Positions 30,351-41,244 of a stretch of DNA of 64,000 bases are shown piece after piece. The translations under genes were made by a program, and so were the position numbers. Under the pieces are notes generated by a model. It did not search any database. It was not told the DNA's origin and worked only from the letters and a program-made list of their open reading frames with translations. Within the stretch, counting starts at the first letter, position 1. Every line of letters begins with the position of its first letter. Source of the DNA: Orientallactaga sibirica (lineage: Eukaryota; Chordata; Mammalia; Rodentia; Dipodidae); the NCBI GenBank assembly GCA_036365145.1, contig JAEOAD010001365.1, forward strand, positions 766,501-830,500. The letters are read 5' to 3'.

Positions 30351-31353
30351 TCTTAGGTTAACTTTAGTAAATCACTGGTATTTGAACACTTTTGGCTTCT
30401 AGAATCTACCAACAGGGGAAAATACTACTTCCTAAATTCTTTGCACACTGTGAGTTTCTGTCTAGACCTAGAACATAGGACGCTGCCTTCCATCCCCGCC
30501 GGGGCCGTCATGTCTGCCCTCGTGGCAGTGGATATCTATTCCTTCTCCTCCTGGTGGCCACCCCCAATCCCCTGGAGAGCACCTCCCTAGACTCTGTCCC
30601 TATTCTACTTTGAGCTGTCCCACTCACCCTCCCCAGGATGGGTATGTATTTTGGATTTGGCTCACGGGCCCAACCCATCTCCAAATCAGACCTAGGGATT
30701 AGCAATGTGAGTAGGTCAGGAGAATCATCCCAGACACATGTACAGGACAACTGAAGGCAGTCTTCTCCCCTCATGTGGCAACTGGTGGAAAGACAGCATG
30801 GACCAAGGGGGGCAGGCATCTCTGTGACTGCTAAGGAAGATTTGTGAATGAGGCCACCACAAAGAAAGAAAAGCAAGGTGAAAAATGGGGAGAATTCCTA
30901 AGACTGCCTAAGCTCCTACATCCAGTCATACCTAAAGTCAGTTCAGAACCTTGTTATAAAATTTACATATATAAGTTTCACTTGTGCAAGTTTGGATTGA
31001 GTTTGTAGCCAAACTGTTGAGTTACTCATTCTTCTCTTTTCTAAGACCAGTGATGACTCAAGAGATCTCTGAAGGGAGTCAGTAAACTAGAGCAAACAGG
31101 GAGGCCAAGGAGCAGCAGAAAAGGCTGATAACATTCTGTTTGGTACCAGACAGGCACCAAATCACATCTGGCCTCATCTCTAACTCCAGATGAAACAACC
31201 CAAGTACTGCAGGTGTCCAAAGCTCTTCATTAGGTCTACAGGATAATACCTGAGAGCCAACATTGGGTGGAGAGGCCAGAGGGTGGCCTCCAGTCATGGG
31301 GAGAGAGAACTGCCTTGCAGCCAACTGTGTGCCAGCTGGAGACCACTACTGAC
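30351..31353. other. Intron downstream of coding exon 5
   Basis: 1 kb without SINEs. Nothing coding recognised although a 122-codon frame (no motif) crosses 30508-30876 on the minus strand. Confidence 0.5.
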
Positions 31354-31457
31354 CTGCTGTCTGTTGTTGGGGGTGTAAGGGAGCAGGGTAGAGACATGGA
31401 ACATGATCTCGTAGTCCTGGTACGTCGTGTAGAGGGAGTGGGTACCTGTGGAGTCAG
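31354..31457 (-). CDS. Sipa1l3: Sipa1l3 coding exon 5 (RapGAP domain)
   Basis: This 104-bp exon encodes (T)[19 protein letters not shown] and [15 protein letters not shown], the RapGAP core strand region ([12 protein letters not shown]). Acceptor ctgtcctag|CTGACT; donor CAGCAG|gtcagt. Confidence 0.96.
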
Positions 31458-31726
31458 CTAGGACAGAAACATGAGTTAGTACCACAGTTCCAAAGCCTCT
31501 AGGTTTCTGTCAAATCCTGCAGACCATCTGCTAGTTTTAAACTGATGCTTTTACTTAAATCCGCTTTTTAGAAATGAAATACATTTACATAATAAGAAAC
31601 TTTTCATCATACAAATTAATTGAGACAAATGAAAAGTATAAAAGTCCCAAGAGATGCTGAGGATATGGAGAAGCTGGGACCCTTTAGGTGGTCTGATTAG
31701 GTGTGTAAGTTGGTATAACCACTTTG

Positions 31727-31890
31727 GAAAACTTTTTTTTTTTTTTTGGTTTTGCGAAGTAGGGTCTCACTCTGGTCCAGGCTGACCTGGAATTAACTAT
31801 GTAGTCTCAGGGTGGCCTCGAACTCTCAGCGATCCTCCTACCTCTGCCTCCCGAGTGCTGGGATTAAAGGCGTGCGCCACCACGCCCGGC
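31727..31890 (-). mobile_element. B1 SINE, young subfamily
   Basis: GGTTTTGCGAAGTAGGGTCT and GGAATTAACTATGTAG; flanks AACTTTTTTTT on both sides; inserted in the L1M. Confidence 0.94.
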
Positions 31891-32171
31891 AACTTTTTTT
31901 TTAAATCAAAATCCCTTCTCTCCTCTCTTCTCCATGGTGGGAATTGAACTCAGGGCCTTGTGTGTGCGAGGCAAGTGTTCAGTCACTATAGTATACACAC
32001 ACACCACCTGAACTGTGGGGATAAGAATTATTCAATGCCAGCCAAAAGATGGATGCACATTGTGATATACTCATACTGTAGAGAAATATGCAGCCAGGAA
32101 AAGGAATGAGAAGTAGCTAGAGAGTGATGAATCACATAAATATAGCCTTGTGTAAAAAAATGCCAGACATG

Positions 32172-32336
32172 AGCTGGAGAAGATGGCTTAGCAGTTAAGG
32201 CATTTGCCTGCAAAGCCAAAGGACCCAGGTTTGAGTCCCCAGGACCCACATAAGCCAGATGTACAAGGAGGTGCATGCACTGGAGTTCGTTTGCAGTGGC
32301 TGGAGGCCCTGGCATGCCCATTATCTCTCTCTCAAA

Positions 32337-32383
<47 letters not shown>

Positions 32384-32396
32384 AATGTATTTTTAA
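32172..32396 (+). mobile_element. B2-like SINE with (AAAT)n tail
   Basis: TSD AAAAAAATGCCAGACAT (32155, 32397). Tail has about 13 AAAT units. Confidence 0.95.
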
Positions 32397-32687
32397 AAAA
32401 TGCCAGACATAAAGAGTCTATTATTTTACATGCAAAAGCAGGCCAGATAAACTGCACCGTTTATGGGCATGCTAGGAGAAAAACTAAGAAGAAAAGCAAG
32501 GAAACACTTATCAGGAGAGACAGGATCCAACAGAAGGGAGGGATAACCATGCAGGGCATACCTGTTTACTGACCCCAAATTTCAGAGAGCAAACTGATCC
32601 ACTGAGAGGTTACACTGCAGTGAATGGTGGAGTCTAGACTAAAAAGCAGGCTGGCTGATTCCAAACAGTGCTTTTTGTTGCTAGTCA

Positions 32688-32902
32688 TTTCCAAAACACA
32701 GTCTTGTTATGTTGCCCAGGCTGGTTAACTCTCAGGAACATAAGTGACCTCTCACTTTAGATTCCACAATAGCTGAGGCTACAGCTGGGTGCCACTGTGC
32801 CTAGCTTACTGGGCTTTTCTTTCCTTTTGAGGGACTAGGGATGGAATGCAGGGCCCCATGCATGCCAAGCAAATGCTCTGTATTGTGTCATGGCCCCAGC
32901 CC
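32688..32902 (-). mobile_element. B4 element (B1+ID)
   Basis: B1 part GTTATGTTGCCCAGGCTGG; ID part AATGCAGGGCCCCATGCATG to GGCCCCAGCCCC. Confidence 0.7.
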
Positions 32903-32927
32903 CTTCAGACACATTGCTTTTTCTTTT

Positions 32928-33125
32928 TCCAAATATGTTTATTTATTTGCAAGGAGGGTGGGAGATGAGAATGGGCATGCTAGGGCCTCTTGCTGCTGCA
33001 AATGGACTCCAGAGTTAAGTGCAACTTTGTGCATCTGGCTTTATGTGAGTACTGGGAAATTGAACCCAGGCCATCAGGCTTTGTAAGCAAGCACTTTTTA
33101 TCACTGAGTCATCTTTTTAGCCCCC
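32928..33125 (-). mobile_element. Older B2-like SINE
   Basis: GGGCCTCTTGCTGCTGCAAA, CCAGGCCATCAGGCTTTGT. Confidence 0.85.
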
Positions 33126-33137
33126 AGACTTATTTCT

Positions 33138-33152
33138 TTTTCAAAAAATATT

Positions 33153-33207
<55 letters not shown>

Positions 33208-33414
33208 TGTGTGTGAGAGAGAGAGAGAGAGAGAGGGGGGAGGGAGAGAAGCAGATAGACAGAATGGGCATGCCAGGGCCTCTAGCCACTGCAAAGTAAC
33301 TCCAGATGAATGAGACACCTGGTGCATCTGGCTTATGTGGGTACTGGAGAATCAAACCTGGGTCCTCAGGCTTCTTAGGCAAGTGCTTTAACCACTAAGC
33401 CATCTCTCCAGCCC
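33138..33414 (-). mobile_element. B2-like SINE with (TTTA)n tail
   Basis: About 14 TTTA units (33150-33207), then (GA)9, body and CCATCTCTCCAGCCCC. Confidence 0.94.
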
Positions 33415-33429
33415 CCTAACTGTTTGTTT

Positions 33430-33444
33430 GTTTCTTAAAGATAT

Positions 33445-33507
<63 letters not shown>

Positions 33508-33681
33508 GACAGAGAGAGGGAAAGAGTGAGAATGGATGCACCAGAGCCTCTAGCCACTGCAAACGAACTCCAGACGCAGGCACCCCCCTGTGCATCTGGT
33601 TTACGTGGGACCTGGAGAATAGAACTGGGGTCCTCAGGCTTCGCAGGCAAACGCCTTAACCACTAAGCCATCTCTCCAGCC
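33430..33681 (-). mobile_element. B2-like SINE with (TTTA)n tail
   Basis: TSD TGTTTCTTAA (33431, 33683). Tail of about 16 TTTA units (33441-33507). Confidence 0.94.
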
Positions 33682-33693
33682 CCTGTTTCTTAA

Positions 33694-34149
33694 TAGTACT
33701 CATGCTGTCCCTTAGGACCCAGTGGGGACCCTGTGCATAGCTTGCTAATCCAAGAGCCAGAGGCATCTCCGCCAGTTAGTTAGGAAACCTCTATGCAGGG
33801 CACTGAGCTTTCTGGGGTTCTCTGAGAACAGAAGATACACGCTGAGGGTGGCTGGTATTCACTTAAATGTTATTTCTGGGTCAGAGACTCAGTGAGGGAT
33901 AGGAGATTGACCTTCACTGTCTGAAGTAGTCCCTTGGACCTCAGGGGCAGACATTTGGCTGAGATTAGAGATAATAAAGCTCCCATTCCCTTTTCTGTCA
34001 TGTTTTTCACAACAATACATCCAACAGTTGTACTACGGTAACATTCACATTCAAGGGCCTCCTAGGTGTCAGGTGTGTTATGTGAAGCTAGCCATCTCCT
34101 CAGCCCCCACCCTTGAGGAGCTCTGATTCTGTATGGAGAACTAGGGCCC
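33694..34149. other. Intron, no recognisable feature
   Basis: No repeat assigned. Confidence 0.5.
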
Positions 34150-34265
34150 TTGGGGTATTTGGATCAGTGCTATTGCCCAAGATTCACCCTTGCTCTAAGT
34201 CTCTAATTTCAGATGAAACAACTGAGGCTTGGTGAGCTGTGACGAAGTTCAACTAACTGAGCCAT
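34150..34265 (+). mobile_element. MIR fragment
   Basis: AGATGAAACAACTGAGGCTT. Confidence 0.55.
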
Positions 34266-34526
34266 CTTGGGGCTTTGTAAGTCCCAGCCAAAACCCCAAT
34301 CCCAATGACTACCCCTAAGGACAATGGCAGCCCATTTCCTAGGGAGCTGTGACACTCTGAATCTCATCCATCTCCCCAAATGACTTATTATGAAACAATT
34401 CAATCCTACAGATATGTTTATGTATACATATGAATTCTATGTACAGAAAATAACACTGTAACAGTTTTGCTGTCTTTACACTGCTTTAAGTAATAGGCCA
34501 TCAGCATGTCAAAAACTAGTCCTCTG

Positions 34527-34736
34527 GGCTGGAGAGATGGCTTAATGGTTAAAGCGCTTGCCTATGAAGCCGAAGGACCCAGACTCTCCAGGTCCCACGT
34601 AAGCCAGAAACACAAGGTAACGCAAGTGCACAAGGTGGCGTGTGAGTCTGGAGTCCAATTACCGTGGCTGGAGGCCCTGGTGTGCCAATTCTTTCTGTTG
34701 CCTCTCTGCTTGCAAATAAATAAAGAATAAAAAAAT
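34527..34736 (+). mobile_element. B2-like SINE
   Basis: GGGCTGGAGAGATGGCTTAA; small deletion in the B-box region (CCCAGACTCTCCAGG). Confidence 0.92.
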
Positions 34737-34748
34737 TAAAATAATAAT

Positions 34749-34952
34749 TGGGCTGGACACATGGCTCAGCAGTTAAGACATTTGCTTGCAAAGCCCAATT
34801 ACCTGGGTTCGATTTGCCAGCACCCACATAAAGCCAGATGCATGGTGCCCCATGCATCTGGAGTTTATTTGCAGCAGCTGGAGACCCTGGTGTACCCACT
34901 CTCTTTTCTCTATTTTTCTGTGCCCGCAAATAAATAAATAAAATAAAAATTT
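34749..34952 (+). mobile_element. B2-like SINE
   Basis: GGGCTGGACACATGGCTCAG; B box GGGTTCGATTTGCC; AAATAAATAAATAAAATAA tail. Confidence 0.92.
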
Positions 34953-34954
34953 AG

Positions 34955-35098
34955 AGCCAGGCATGGTGGCGCATGCCTTTAATCCCAGCACTTGGAAGGT
35001 AGAGGTAGGAGGATCACCTTGAGTTCAAGGCCACCCTGAAACTACATAGTAAATTCCAGGTCAGCTTGAGCTAGACTGAAACCTTACCCTGAAAAAAA
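34955..35098 (+). mobile_element. B1 SINE
   Basis: AGCCAGGCATGGTGGCGCAT to CCTTACCCTGAAAAAAA, inserted at the tail of the previous SINE. Confidence 0.92.
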
Positions 35099-35132
35099 TT
35101 GAAGTAAAAATAAAAATAAATAAATAAAAATT

Positions 35133-35345
35133 TAGTACTACAGAGATTGCTTAGTGGTTAAGGCACTTGCCTATGAAGCCTAAGAACTCATATTCAAATC
35201 TCCAGGCCCCACATAAGCCAGATGCACAATGTCATGCATGCATCTGGAGATTGTTTGCAATGGCTGAAGGTCCTGATATGCCCATTGTTTCTTTCATTCT
35301 CTGCCTTTCTCTCTCTCAAAATAAAATAAAATTAAAATTAAAAAT
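35133..35345 (+). mobile_element. B2-like SINE
   Basis: Head eroded (ACAGAGATTGCTTAGTGGTT); body and ATAAAATAAAATTAAAA tail clear. Confidence 0.9.
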
Positions 35346-35369
35346 TTCTAAAAAAAATTGAAAAATTAT

Positions 35370-35507
35370 TTTGAGGTAGGGTCTCATTCTAGCTCAGGCT
35401 GACCTGGAATTGACTATGTAGTCTCAGGCTGGCCTCGAACTCACAGTGATCTTCCTATTCCTGCCTCCTGAGTGCTGGGATTAAGGGTGTGTGCCAGCAT
35501 GCCTGGC
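35370..35507 (-). mobile_element. B1 SINE
   Basis: GAGGTAGGGTCTCATTCTAG to GCCAGCATGCCTGGC. Confidence 0.92.
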
Positions 35508-35640
35508 AATAATTCTTTTAAAAAGTTTTTAAAAAAGAAAAGAAAAAAGAGATACCACAAGTACCATTCTACCATGAGCATTGTTTGTTCCAGTCCCAGT
35601 CCTATCCACTAGCTTCAACAGTGAGTCTATCATTCCCTTG

Positions 35641-35750
35641 TTTTTAATTTTTTTTATTTTTAAAAAATTATTATTTTTTATTGACAATTTCTATACTTAC
35701 CTACAAAAAAACCCACCTGATATTTCCGTCCCCTCCCCCCTTGTTTTTTC
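35641..35750 (-). mobile_element. L1 3' end, 5'-truncated
   Basis: TTTTTATTGACAATTTCTAT and CCGTCCCCTCCCCCCTTG match the start of the better-preserved copy at 40125. Confidence 0.65.
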
Positions 35751-35754
35751 TTCT

Positions 35755-35978
35755 TTTTAATATTTTTTAAAAATTTATTTGAGAGAAATAGAAAAAGGTA
35801 GGGAAGGGGTGGGGAGAGTGAGAGAGAGAATGAGAATGGGCATGCCAGGGCCTCTAGCCACTGCTAACAAACTCCAGATGCATATGCCACCTTGTGCATC
35901 TGGCTTATGTGGGTCCTAGGGAATCAAACCTGGGTCCTTAGGCTTCATAGGTGAGTGCATTAACTACTAACCCAGCCC
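35755..35978 (-). mobile_element. B2-like SINE
   Basis: Purine tail, GGCATGCCAGGGCCTCTAGC; the head lost CCATCTCTCC (CTACTAACCCAGCCC). Confidence 0.9.
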
Positions 35979-36463
35979 ATGTTATACTTCTTAAATAACT
36001 GGCACATACAAGGCATCTTTTAGTACATGCTTTTCTATGTGACAAGTGACTTTTACCAGGATGTTGTGTTCCTGCTGAGAGTTGATATCACACAGGGCTG
36101 CAGTGTTAACTAACACTATCCAGGTACCCAAGACTATGCCCAGGCTGTACATGGGAAATGCACAGCAGAGCTGAAAGAGCTTATGTCTGAGAGTGCAACT
36201 CTGAGTTAGAGAGGAGAACTATTTTCAAACTTTCTCAGCACATGCTGGGTTGTTTTCTCAAATGGTGGCATTCGACTGGTGGCGGCCAAGAACTCCCATT
36301 GGCTCACATCCTCACCTTGGCAGCACTAGGCCTTTGAGCTTCTGCTTGTTGGATGGGCAAGTAGTGGTGCTCCCCTCCATCTCAGTTGTCCCCCATTTCT
36401 CTCTTTTTTTTTGGGTAGCACAGGGGATGGAACCCTGGAGCTGCATACCAGCCCACAACTTAC
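35979..36463. other. Intron downstream of coding exon 4
   Basis: No SINE; a possible ID remnant (GGGGATGGAACCCTGGAG) lies at 36410-36445 next to the donor. Confidence 0.5.
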
Positions 36464-36638
36464 TCTTGACATCCAGCTGGGCGGCATACTTGGTGAAGCC
36501 CTTCAGACAGACCTTGTCGCCAAGGAAAGCCAGAAACTCCTCAAAGGCAGGACCAGCCTCCTCATTGTTGTACATCTCCTCCTCTGAGCTCTGGCCGGCC
36601 TTGCAGTAGAGGATGCCCACCTTGTGCTTGCGGCACAG
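36464..36638 (-). CDS. Sipa1l3: Sipa1l3 coding exon 4 (start of RapGAP catalytic domain)
   Basis: This 175-bp exon encodes [20 protein letters not shown], then [34 protein letters not shown]. Acceptor cctccacag|CTGTGC; donor GTCAAGA|gtaagt, leaving one base of a split Thr codon. [13 protein letters not shown] and the acidic [12 protein letters not shown] match the start of the RapGAP domain. Confidence 0.96.
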
Positions 36639-37437
36639 CTGTGGAGGCAAGAGGCTATGTAGGCTGTGGGAGGTTAGAGCAAACAGGACAGAGTCCTGAG
36701 GTGCCACTTGGAAACTTACGACACAGCTAGCAGGAAGGAAAAAAGGCACGGGGCATTTCCTTTACCTCCCTCCAATTCCAGAGGCAAAGGAGGATACTCA
36801 TGCCTCCTGTGATCTCTACATGACTGTGCATGAGTGTGATACTCTCAACGAAGAGCCAGTTGCCATGGCTTCCCATGGGAAATGGCTGGGTGCTAGCTGT
36901 GACTGTGCCAAAGCAAAACCTGGAGGGCTCAGGACTATAGTCCGTGGTTTTTTTATTTGTTTGTTTGTTTTTTAATAAGGAGGAAATAACCAAGGTGCAT
37001 TCATGCATCCCTGGTTCCCCTGGCCCAACACCTGACTCATGTAAAAGCTAATCAGTGATCTAAGGATGGAGAGAAGCTGCTCATGGTTTGCACATGGCTG
37101 TAAGCCCAACAATAATTAATGCTCAATGCTGGGGGTTGTGGGATGGACCAGAGACAAGAGCCAGTGGGCAAAGATGGGGAGCAAAGTCAGGCTCTCTGTC
37201 TTTCTCATTCTCAGGTGTGGGAACCTCCTGGTGTGGATCTCATTTCCAGGCTGTTTTTATGACACTGCTCTTGGTACCCTTAGAACTTGCTAATAGCTCC
37301 CTCCTGTTGCTGAATCTAGCTTAAGTGGACTTCTATTACTTGCCAAAAATAAATACAGGGATAGGAACAGTAAGGGCCACCAGGAATGGAGATGCAGGTT
37401 AGTGTTTCCACAGTCCCCTACCCTGAGCCCTGCTTAC
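36639..37437. other. Intron between coding exons 3 and 4
   Basis: The whole 799-bp intron is free of SINEs, the shortest intron in the window together with the lowest repeat load. Confidence 0.6.
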
Positions 37438-37626
37438 CCCTTGCTCATCGAGTTTCAGAAGCTGCTCTGTCACCTTGGGAGTGCTGAGAGCCAGTCGCAG
37501 GCAGTGGATGTTGAGCTCTGGAATGACATACTCCAGTGCGTCCTTAAGGGGCAGGCCCCTCCCGGTACCATGCTTGGTGGCTGTGGGGGTGGCATCCTCT
37601 AGGATGGAGCCCCGAAGGGTGATGAG
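37438..37626 (-). CDS. Sipa1l3: Sipa1l3 coding exon 3
   Basis: This 189-bp, phase 0-0 exon encodes [35 protein letters not shown] and [22 protein letters not shown]. Acceptor ttgagcag|CTCATC; donor CAAGGG|gtaagc. It forms the N-terminal part of the RapGAP fold. Human has Asn where this sequence has Ser in LALSTPK. Confidence 0.95.
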
Positions 37627-37714
37627 CTGCTCAAGGGAGAAAAGAGATGATCAGATGGCTCTCATGGCCTTGAGAGGGGCTACAGCACATGAAGGGTCTG
37701 CCTTAAAGGACACA

Positions 37715-37845
37715 AGTGTAGCCAGGTATAGTGGCACACTTTTGTAATCTCAGGCACCATGGAGCTCAAGATAGGAGATTATGACTTTGAGGCCAACCTG
37801 GCTATACAGTGAGACCCCATCTCAAAACAAAAACAAAAACAAAAC
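37715..37845 (+). mobile_element. Old B1-type SINE
   Basis: AGCCAGGTATAGTGGCACAC, GAGACCCCATCTCAAAAC. Confidence 0.75.
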
Positions 37846-38175
37846 AGGAGATGGCTCAGTAGGTAAAAGAACTTGCTACACAGGCATGAAGACCTGATTC
37901 ACTTTGGGCTTTGTTCCCCAGCACCCACATAAAAGGTGAGTGTGTACATGCATGCCTATAACCCCAGTCCTGTAGGGAGCAGAGAGCAGAAAATCACTGG
38001 AGCTTGTTGGTCAACTGGTCTGACAAAACAACAACAAAACCAGCAGCTCTGGTTCTGTGAGACTGTGTCTCAAGGAAACATGATGAGTGATGGAGAACAC
38101 CTGATGTTCCTCCACACACATACACAGTGTGCGCACATCTGCACACACTTGTACAGAACACTACACATATGACTC
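37846..38175 (+). mobile_element. RSINE1/B3-like element
   Basis: tRNA-like head AGATGGCTCAGTAGGTAAAA, B1-like middle, CA-rich end CACACACATACACAGTGTGC. Confidence 0.6.
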
Positions 38176-38196
38176 CCTAAAAAAGATAAACCCCAA

Positions 38197-38422
38197 GGGC
38201 TGGAGAGATGGCTTAGTGGTTAAGACACTTGCCTGTGAAGTCAGTCTAAGGACCTAGGTTCGGCTCCCCAGAACCCATGTAAGCCAGCCACACAAGGTGA
38301 TGCATGTGCACAAGGTCACACATGAACACAAGATGATGACATGACTGGAGTTCAACTGCAGTAGCTGGAGGTCCTGGCATGCCAATTCTCTCTCTCTCAT
38401 AAATAAAACAAATTAAAAACAA
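38197..38422 (+). mobile_element. B2-like SINE
   Basis: GGGCTGGAGAGATGGCTTAG; duplicated CACAAGG block in the body (three ACACAAGGT-like repeats). Confidence 0.92.
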
Positions 38423-38430
38423 AAAACCAA

Positions 38431-38550
38431 AATAGAGCTGGTAGGTTGTAATCCCAACTTTTGGGAAGTGGAGGCAGAAGGATCATTCTTGACCTCATAG
38501 TGAGTTTGAGACCAGCTTAGACTACATGAGATCCCCATCTCAAAAAAAAT
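38431..38550 (+). mobile_element. Old B1-type SINE
   Basis: GTTGTAATCCCAACTTTTGG, GAGATCCCCATCTCAAAA. Confidence 0.75.
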
Positions 38551-38750
38551 TTTTTTAAACTTTATTTTTATTTATTAATTAGAGATGAGGGGGGGAGAGA
38601 ATGGGCACGCCAGGGCCTCTAGCCACTGCAAACGAACTCCAGACGCATGCTCCCCCTTGTGCATCTGACTAAAGTGGGACCTGGAGAATTGAACCGGGGT
38701 CCTTAGGCATCACAGGCATGTGCCTTAACCACTAAGCCATCTCTCCAGCC
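38551..38750 (-). mobile_element. B2-like SINE
   Basis: TSD CTCAAAAAAAAT (38539, 38751), inserted at the tail of the old B1. Confidence 0.94.
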
Positions 38751-38824
38751 CTCAAAAAAAATGTTTTTTTAGAACTCTAAGACAGAATATCCTGGGACTA
38801 ACTGAAAACTTGAACTTGTTGCCT

Positions 38825-38905
38825 CCTTTTGATCTTGACCAAGTGACTTTAGATCTCTGTGCCTCACTTTCTTCTGTGAGGTAAAAATGGGCAGTGATAT
38901 GGCAA
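38825..38905 (-). mobile_element. MIR fragment
   Basis: GACCAAGTGACTTTAGATCT, GCCTCACTTTCTTCTGTGAG. Confidence 0.7.
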
Positions 38906-38944
38906 AGGGGAACTGGGAAGCAAAGTGAGATGATGGGTGTATCT

Positions 38945-39085
38945 TTCTTTGTTCAACACATACTTGCCACTGCCTCCTGTGTGCTAGTCTATTCTAAGTC
39001 GGGGAACCAGGCAAAAGGCCCATCCTGGGAGAGCTGACTGTGGGCAAGGAGGTGGAATATGTCAAGTAGCAGGACATGCAATGAA
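38945..39085 (+). mobile_element. L2-like fragment
   Basis: CTGTGTGCTAGTCTATTCTA, AGGACATGCAATGAACAAAC. Confidence 0.45.
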
Positions 39086-39211
39086 CAAACTCAGCTCAAG
39101 GAAGAGGCTCTCACTAGTACTTGAAGAGCATTGTTATGGACACAGTACTATGAAGGCTCACAAAGACCTGCCCGCCCAGGATATTAGTATAGTGTGGGTC
39201 TTGAATTGTGT

Positions 39212-39398
39212 CACTGGTTTTCAATCAGTTTCATGAAAAAGATATTGCCAAGGACTTTTATCTGGATGGTTTGGGATGGGGTTAGTTATGTATTTGTATG
39301 GTGTATTTATGAATGTGTGTATTTGAGGGTGAGTGTACACACAATTTTAATCCCTCTCAGGTGATTCTGATATGTAATAAAGGTTGAAAATTTTTAGT
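39212..39398. mobile_element. MER5-like hAT DNA transposon fossil
   Basis: Imperfect inverted ends CACTGGTTTTCAA (39212) and TTGAAAATTTTTAGT (39384); CTCAGGTGATTCTGATATG near the right end; length 187 bp fits the MER5A size. Confidence 0.6.
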
Positions 39399-39419
39399 CA
39401 ATCAATCATGACCACTCCA

Positions 39420-39930
39420 TTTTTCTTCCCCAGATTTTCCTATAGCTGACCATGTGGCCAATTCCAGGCAATGAGATGGACATAGTGACTGGCCAGGACT
39501 TTCCATCAGTCCATGTCTGCTTGCTGGGGATGGCAGTGTGAGGATGAGATGTTTTCATGGAGTCTTGTTATGACTTTAAAAAAAATTTTTTTTCCTACCA
39601 TGACTTCTTTTGTTTTGTTGAGCTAGGGTCTCACTGTGTAGCTCAGGCTAACCTAGAAATTACTATGTAGCCCTGGCTGGCCTCCAACTGGTTACAATCC
39701 TCCTATCTCAACCTCTCCAGTGGTAGGACTGCAGTTGTGTGCCATCATGCTCAAATCTGAATTTTTTTTTCTCCTGCTTCACCCTCCTGGGTGCTGGGAT
39801 TATAGGCATGAGTCACCACCCACAGCCTCCTCTCAATTTCTTCTTAGTTAATTAAAATAACTACCTATTTGTTTAGCTGGGTTTTCTGTTGCTTTAAGCC
39901 ACATAAACTCCTAACTAATACGGTTACTAC
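39420..39930 (+). mobile_element. MLT1-like LTR, split by old B1s
   Basis: GACCATGTGGCCAATTCCAG (39447) and GCTGGGTTTTCTGTTGCTTT to CTAACTAATACG (39876-39923) resemble an ancient MaLR LTR. Confidence 0.5.
39597..39830 (-). mobile_element. Two old B1-type fragments
   Basis: CTCACTGTGTAGCTCAGGCT (39628) and TGCTGGGATTATAGGCATGA (39792). Confidence 0.65.
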
Positions 39931-39984
39931 AGAATCGTATTTACTGGAGCAGCTTCAAGTACCATGGTAACGACCTAATGATAG

Positions 39985-40115
39985 GAAGAGAGGTTTTCAT
40001 TTCTGCTCTATAGATGAGGAAACTGAAATTACAAGAGGTAAGATGCCTTATCCAAGACACCATAGGTGACAAGTGGCTGAACCAAGATGGCAACCAGACC
40101 TGACTTTTTCAAATC
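39985..40115 (+). mobile_element. MIR
   Basis: TATAGATGAGGAAACTGAAA, GACAAGTGGCTGAACCAAGA. Confidence 0.8.
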
Positions 40116-40124
40116 TCATTATTA

Positions 40125-40535
40125 TTTTTTAATTTTTTTATTTTAAATATAATTTTTATTTTTATTGACAACTTCTTTAATTGTAGACAATATCCCATGG
40201 TACTTCCCTCCCTTCCCCCGCTTTCCCCTTTGAAACTTCACTCTTCATCATATCCCCTCCCCCTCTCAATCAGTCTCTCTTCAGTTTGATGTCATGATCT
40301 TTTCCTCCTATTATGATGGTCTTGTGTAGGTAGTGTCAGGCACTGTGAGGTCATGGATATCCAGGCCATTTTGTGTCTGGAGGAGCACATTGTAAGAAGT
40401 CCTATGCTTCCTTTGGCTCTTACATTCTTTCTGCCACCTCTTCCTCAATGGACCCGGAGCCTTGGAAGGTGTGTTTGAAAAGTTTCAGTGCTGAGCACTC
40501 CTTTGTCACTTCTTCTCACCACCATGGAGCCTTCT
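40125..40535 (-). mobile_element. L1 3' UTR, 5'-truncated
   Basis: TTTTATTGACAACTTCTTTA start (reversed tail), GATATCCAGGCCATTTTGTG, GCTGAGCACTCCTTTGTCAC; rodent-type L1 3' UTR, no ORF2. Confidence 0.7.
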
Positions 40536-40549
40536 GAAAGCTCATTATT

Positions 40550-40670
40550 TTTGTTGCTGTTGTTTGCAGTTGGCTTCTCACTATATATCCTAGGCTGGCC
40601 TCAAACTCATGATCCTCCTACCTCAGCTTCCAGAGCGTTGCAACTACAGGCAGGTATCACCATGATGGGC
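40550..40670 (-). mobile_element. Old B1-type SINE
   Basis: TAGGCTGGCCTCAAACTCAT, TTGCAACTACAGGCAGG. Confidence 0.65.
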
Positions 40671-40754
40671 TCTATTTTTCTTTATTTCTTCTTTTGGGGG
40701 GGGGCATGAAGTATAGTCTACATATATAAATGTATACAACACATATACAAAATG

Positions 40755-41040
40755 ATTACAGGGTTGGTAGCTCAGTGCATAAAATGCTTGCCCCTCAACT
40801 ATGAGGACCTAGTTTGATCTCTGGTACCTATGTAAAATGTCAGTGCTGGCCAAGTGGAGACAGGAGGATCCCTAGGGCTTTCTGGCTAGCCAGTCTAGCC
40901 TAACAGGTGAGCTCCAGGTCAAAGAGACCCTGAAATGGATGGTGGTTCTGAGGATGACACCCAAAGCTGTCCTCTGGCCTCCGTATGCATACACACACCT
41001 GAGCATGCGTGTACACACACACACACACACACACACACAG
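40755..41040 (+). mobile_element. RSINE1-like element
   Basis: GATCCCTAGGGCTTTCTGGC, CTAGCCAGTCTAGCCTAACA and CTGTCCTCTGGCCTCCGTAT, ending in (CA)n at 41012-41038. Confidence 0.75.
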
Positions 41041-41244
41041 AGAAATGGCCAAGAAGTAAGTGCTTCAGTAGTCATGACTCAGGTCAAGAAATGCAATGTC
41101 TCCTGCCTCCAGAAGCCATTCATGTCTTGACTTCCAATACCAGTTCATTCCTTTTTTGAAGTTTAGAAAGACTTTATTAGATTAAGAGGAAGAAGGAGAA
41201 AGTAGAAGGAAGAGAAGGAAGGGGAGGTAAAGCCCTACCCTATC

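Larger units (their letters stand above)
31590..32530 (+). mobile_element. L1M fragment with nested SINEs
   Basis: ORF2 3' region (GATATGGAGAAGCTGGGACC, AACCACTTTGGAAAAC) then the 3' UTR (TACTGTAGAGAAATATGCAG, CCAGGAAAAGGAATGAG). Interrupted by SINEs at 31727 and 32172. Confidence 0.7.

Noticed and set aside
30508..30876. 122-codon minus-strand frame in the intron below exon 5
   Set aside because: Composition and lack of any motif suggest chance; it also matches nothing in SIPA1L3.
33147..33207. CRISPR-like or satellite array at regularly spaced repeats
   Set aside because: These are simple (TTTA)n SINE tails without spacers.
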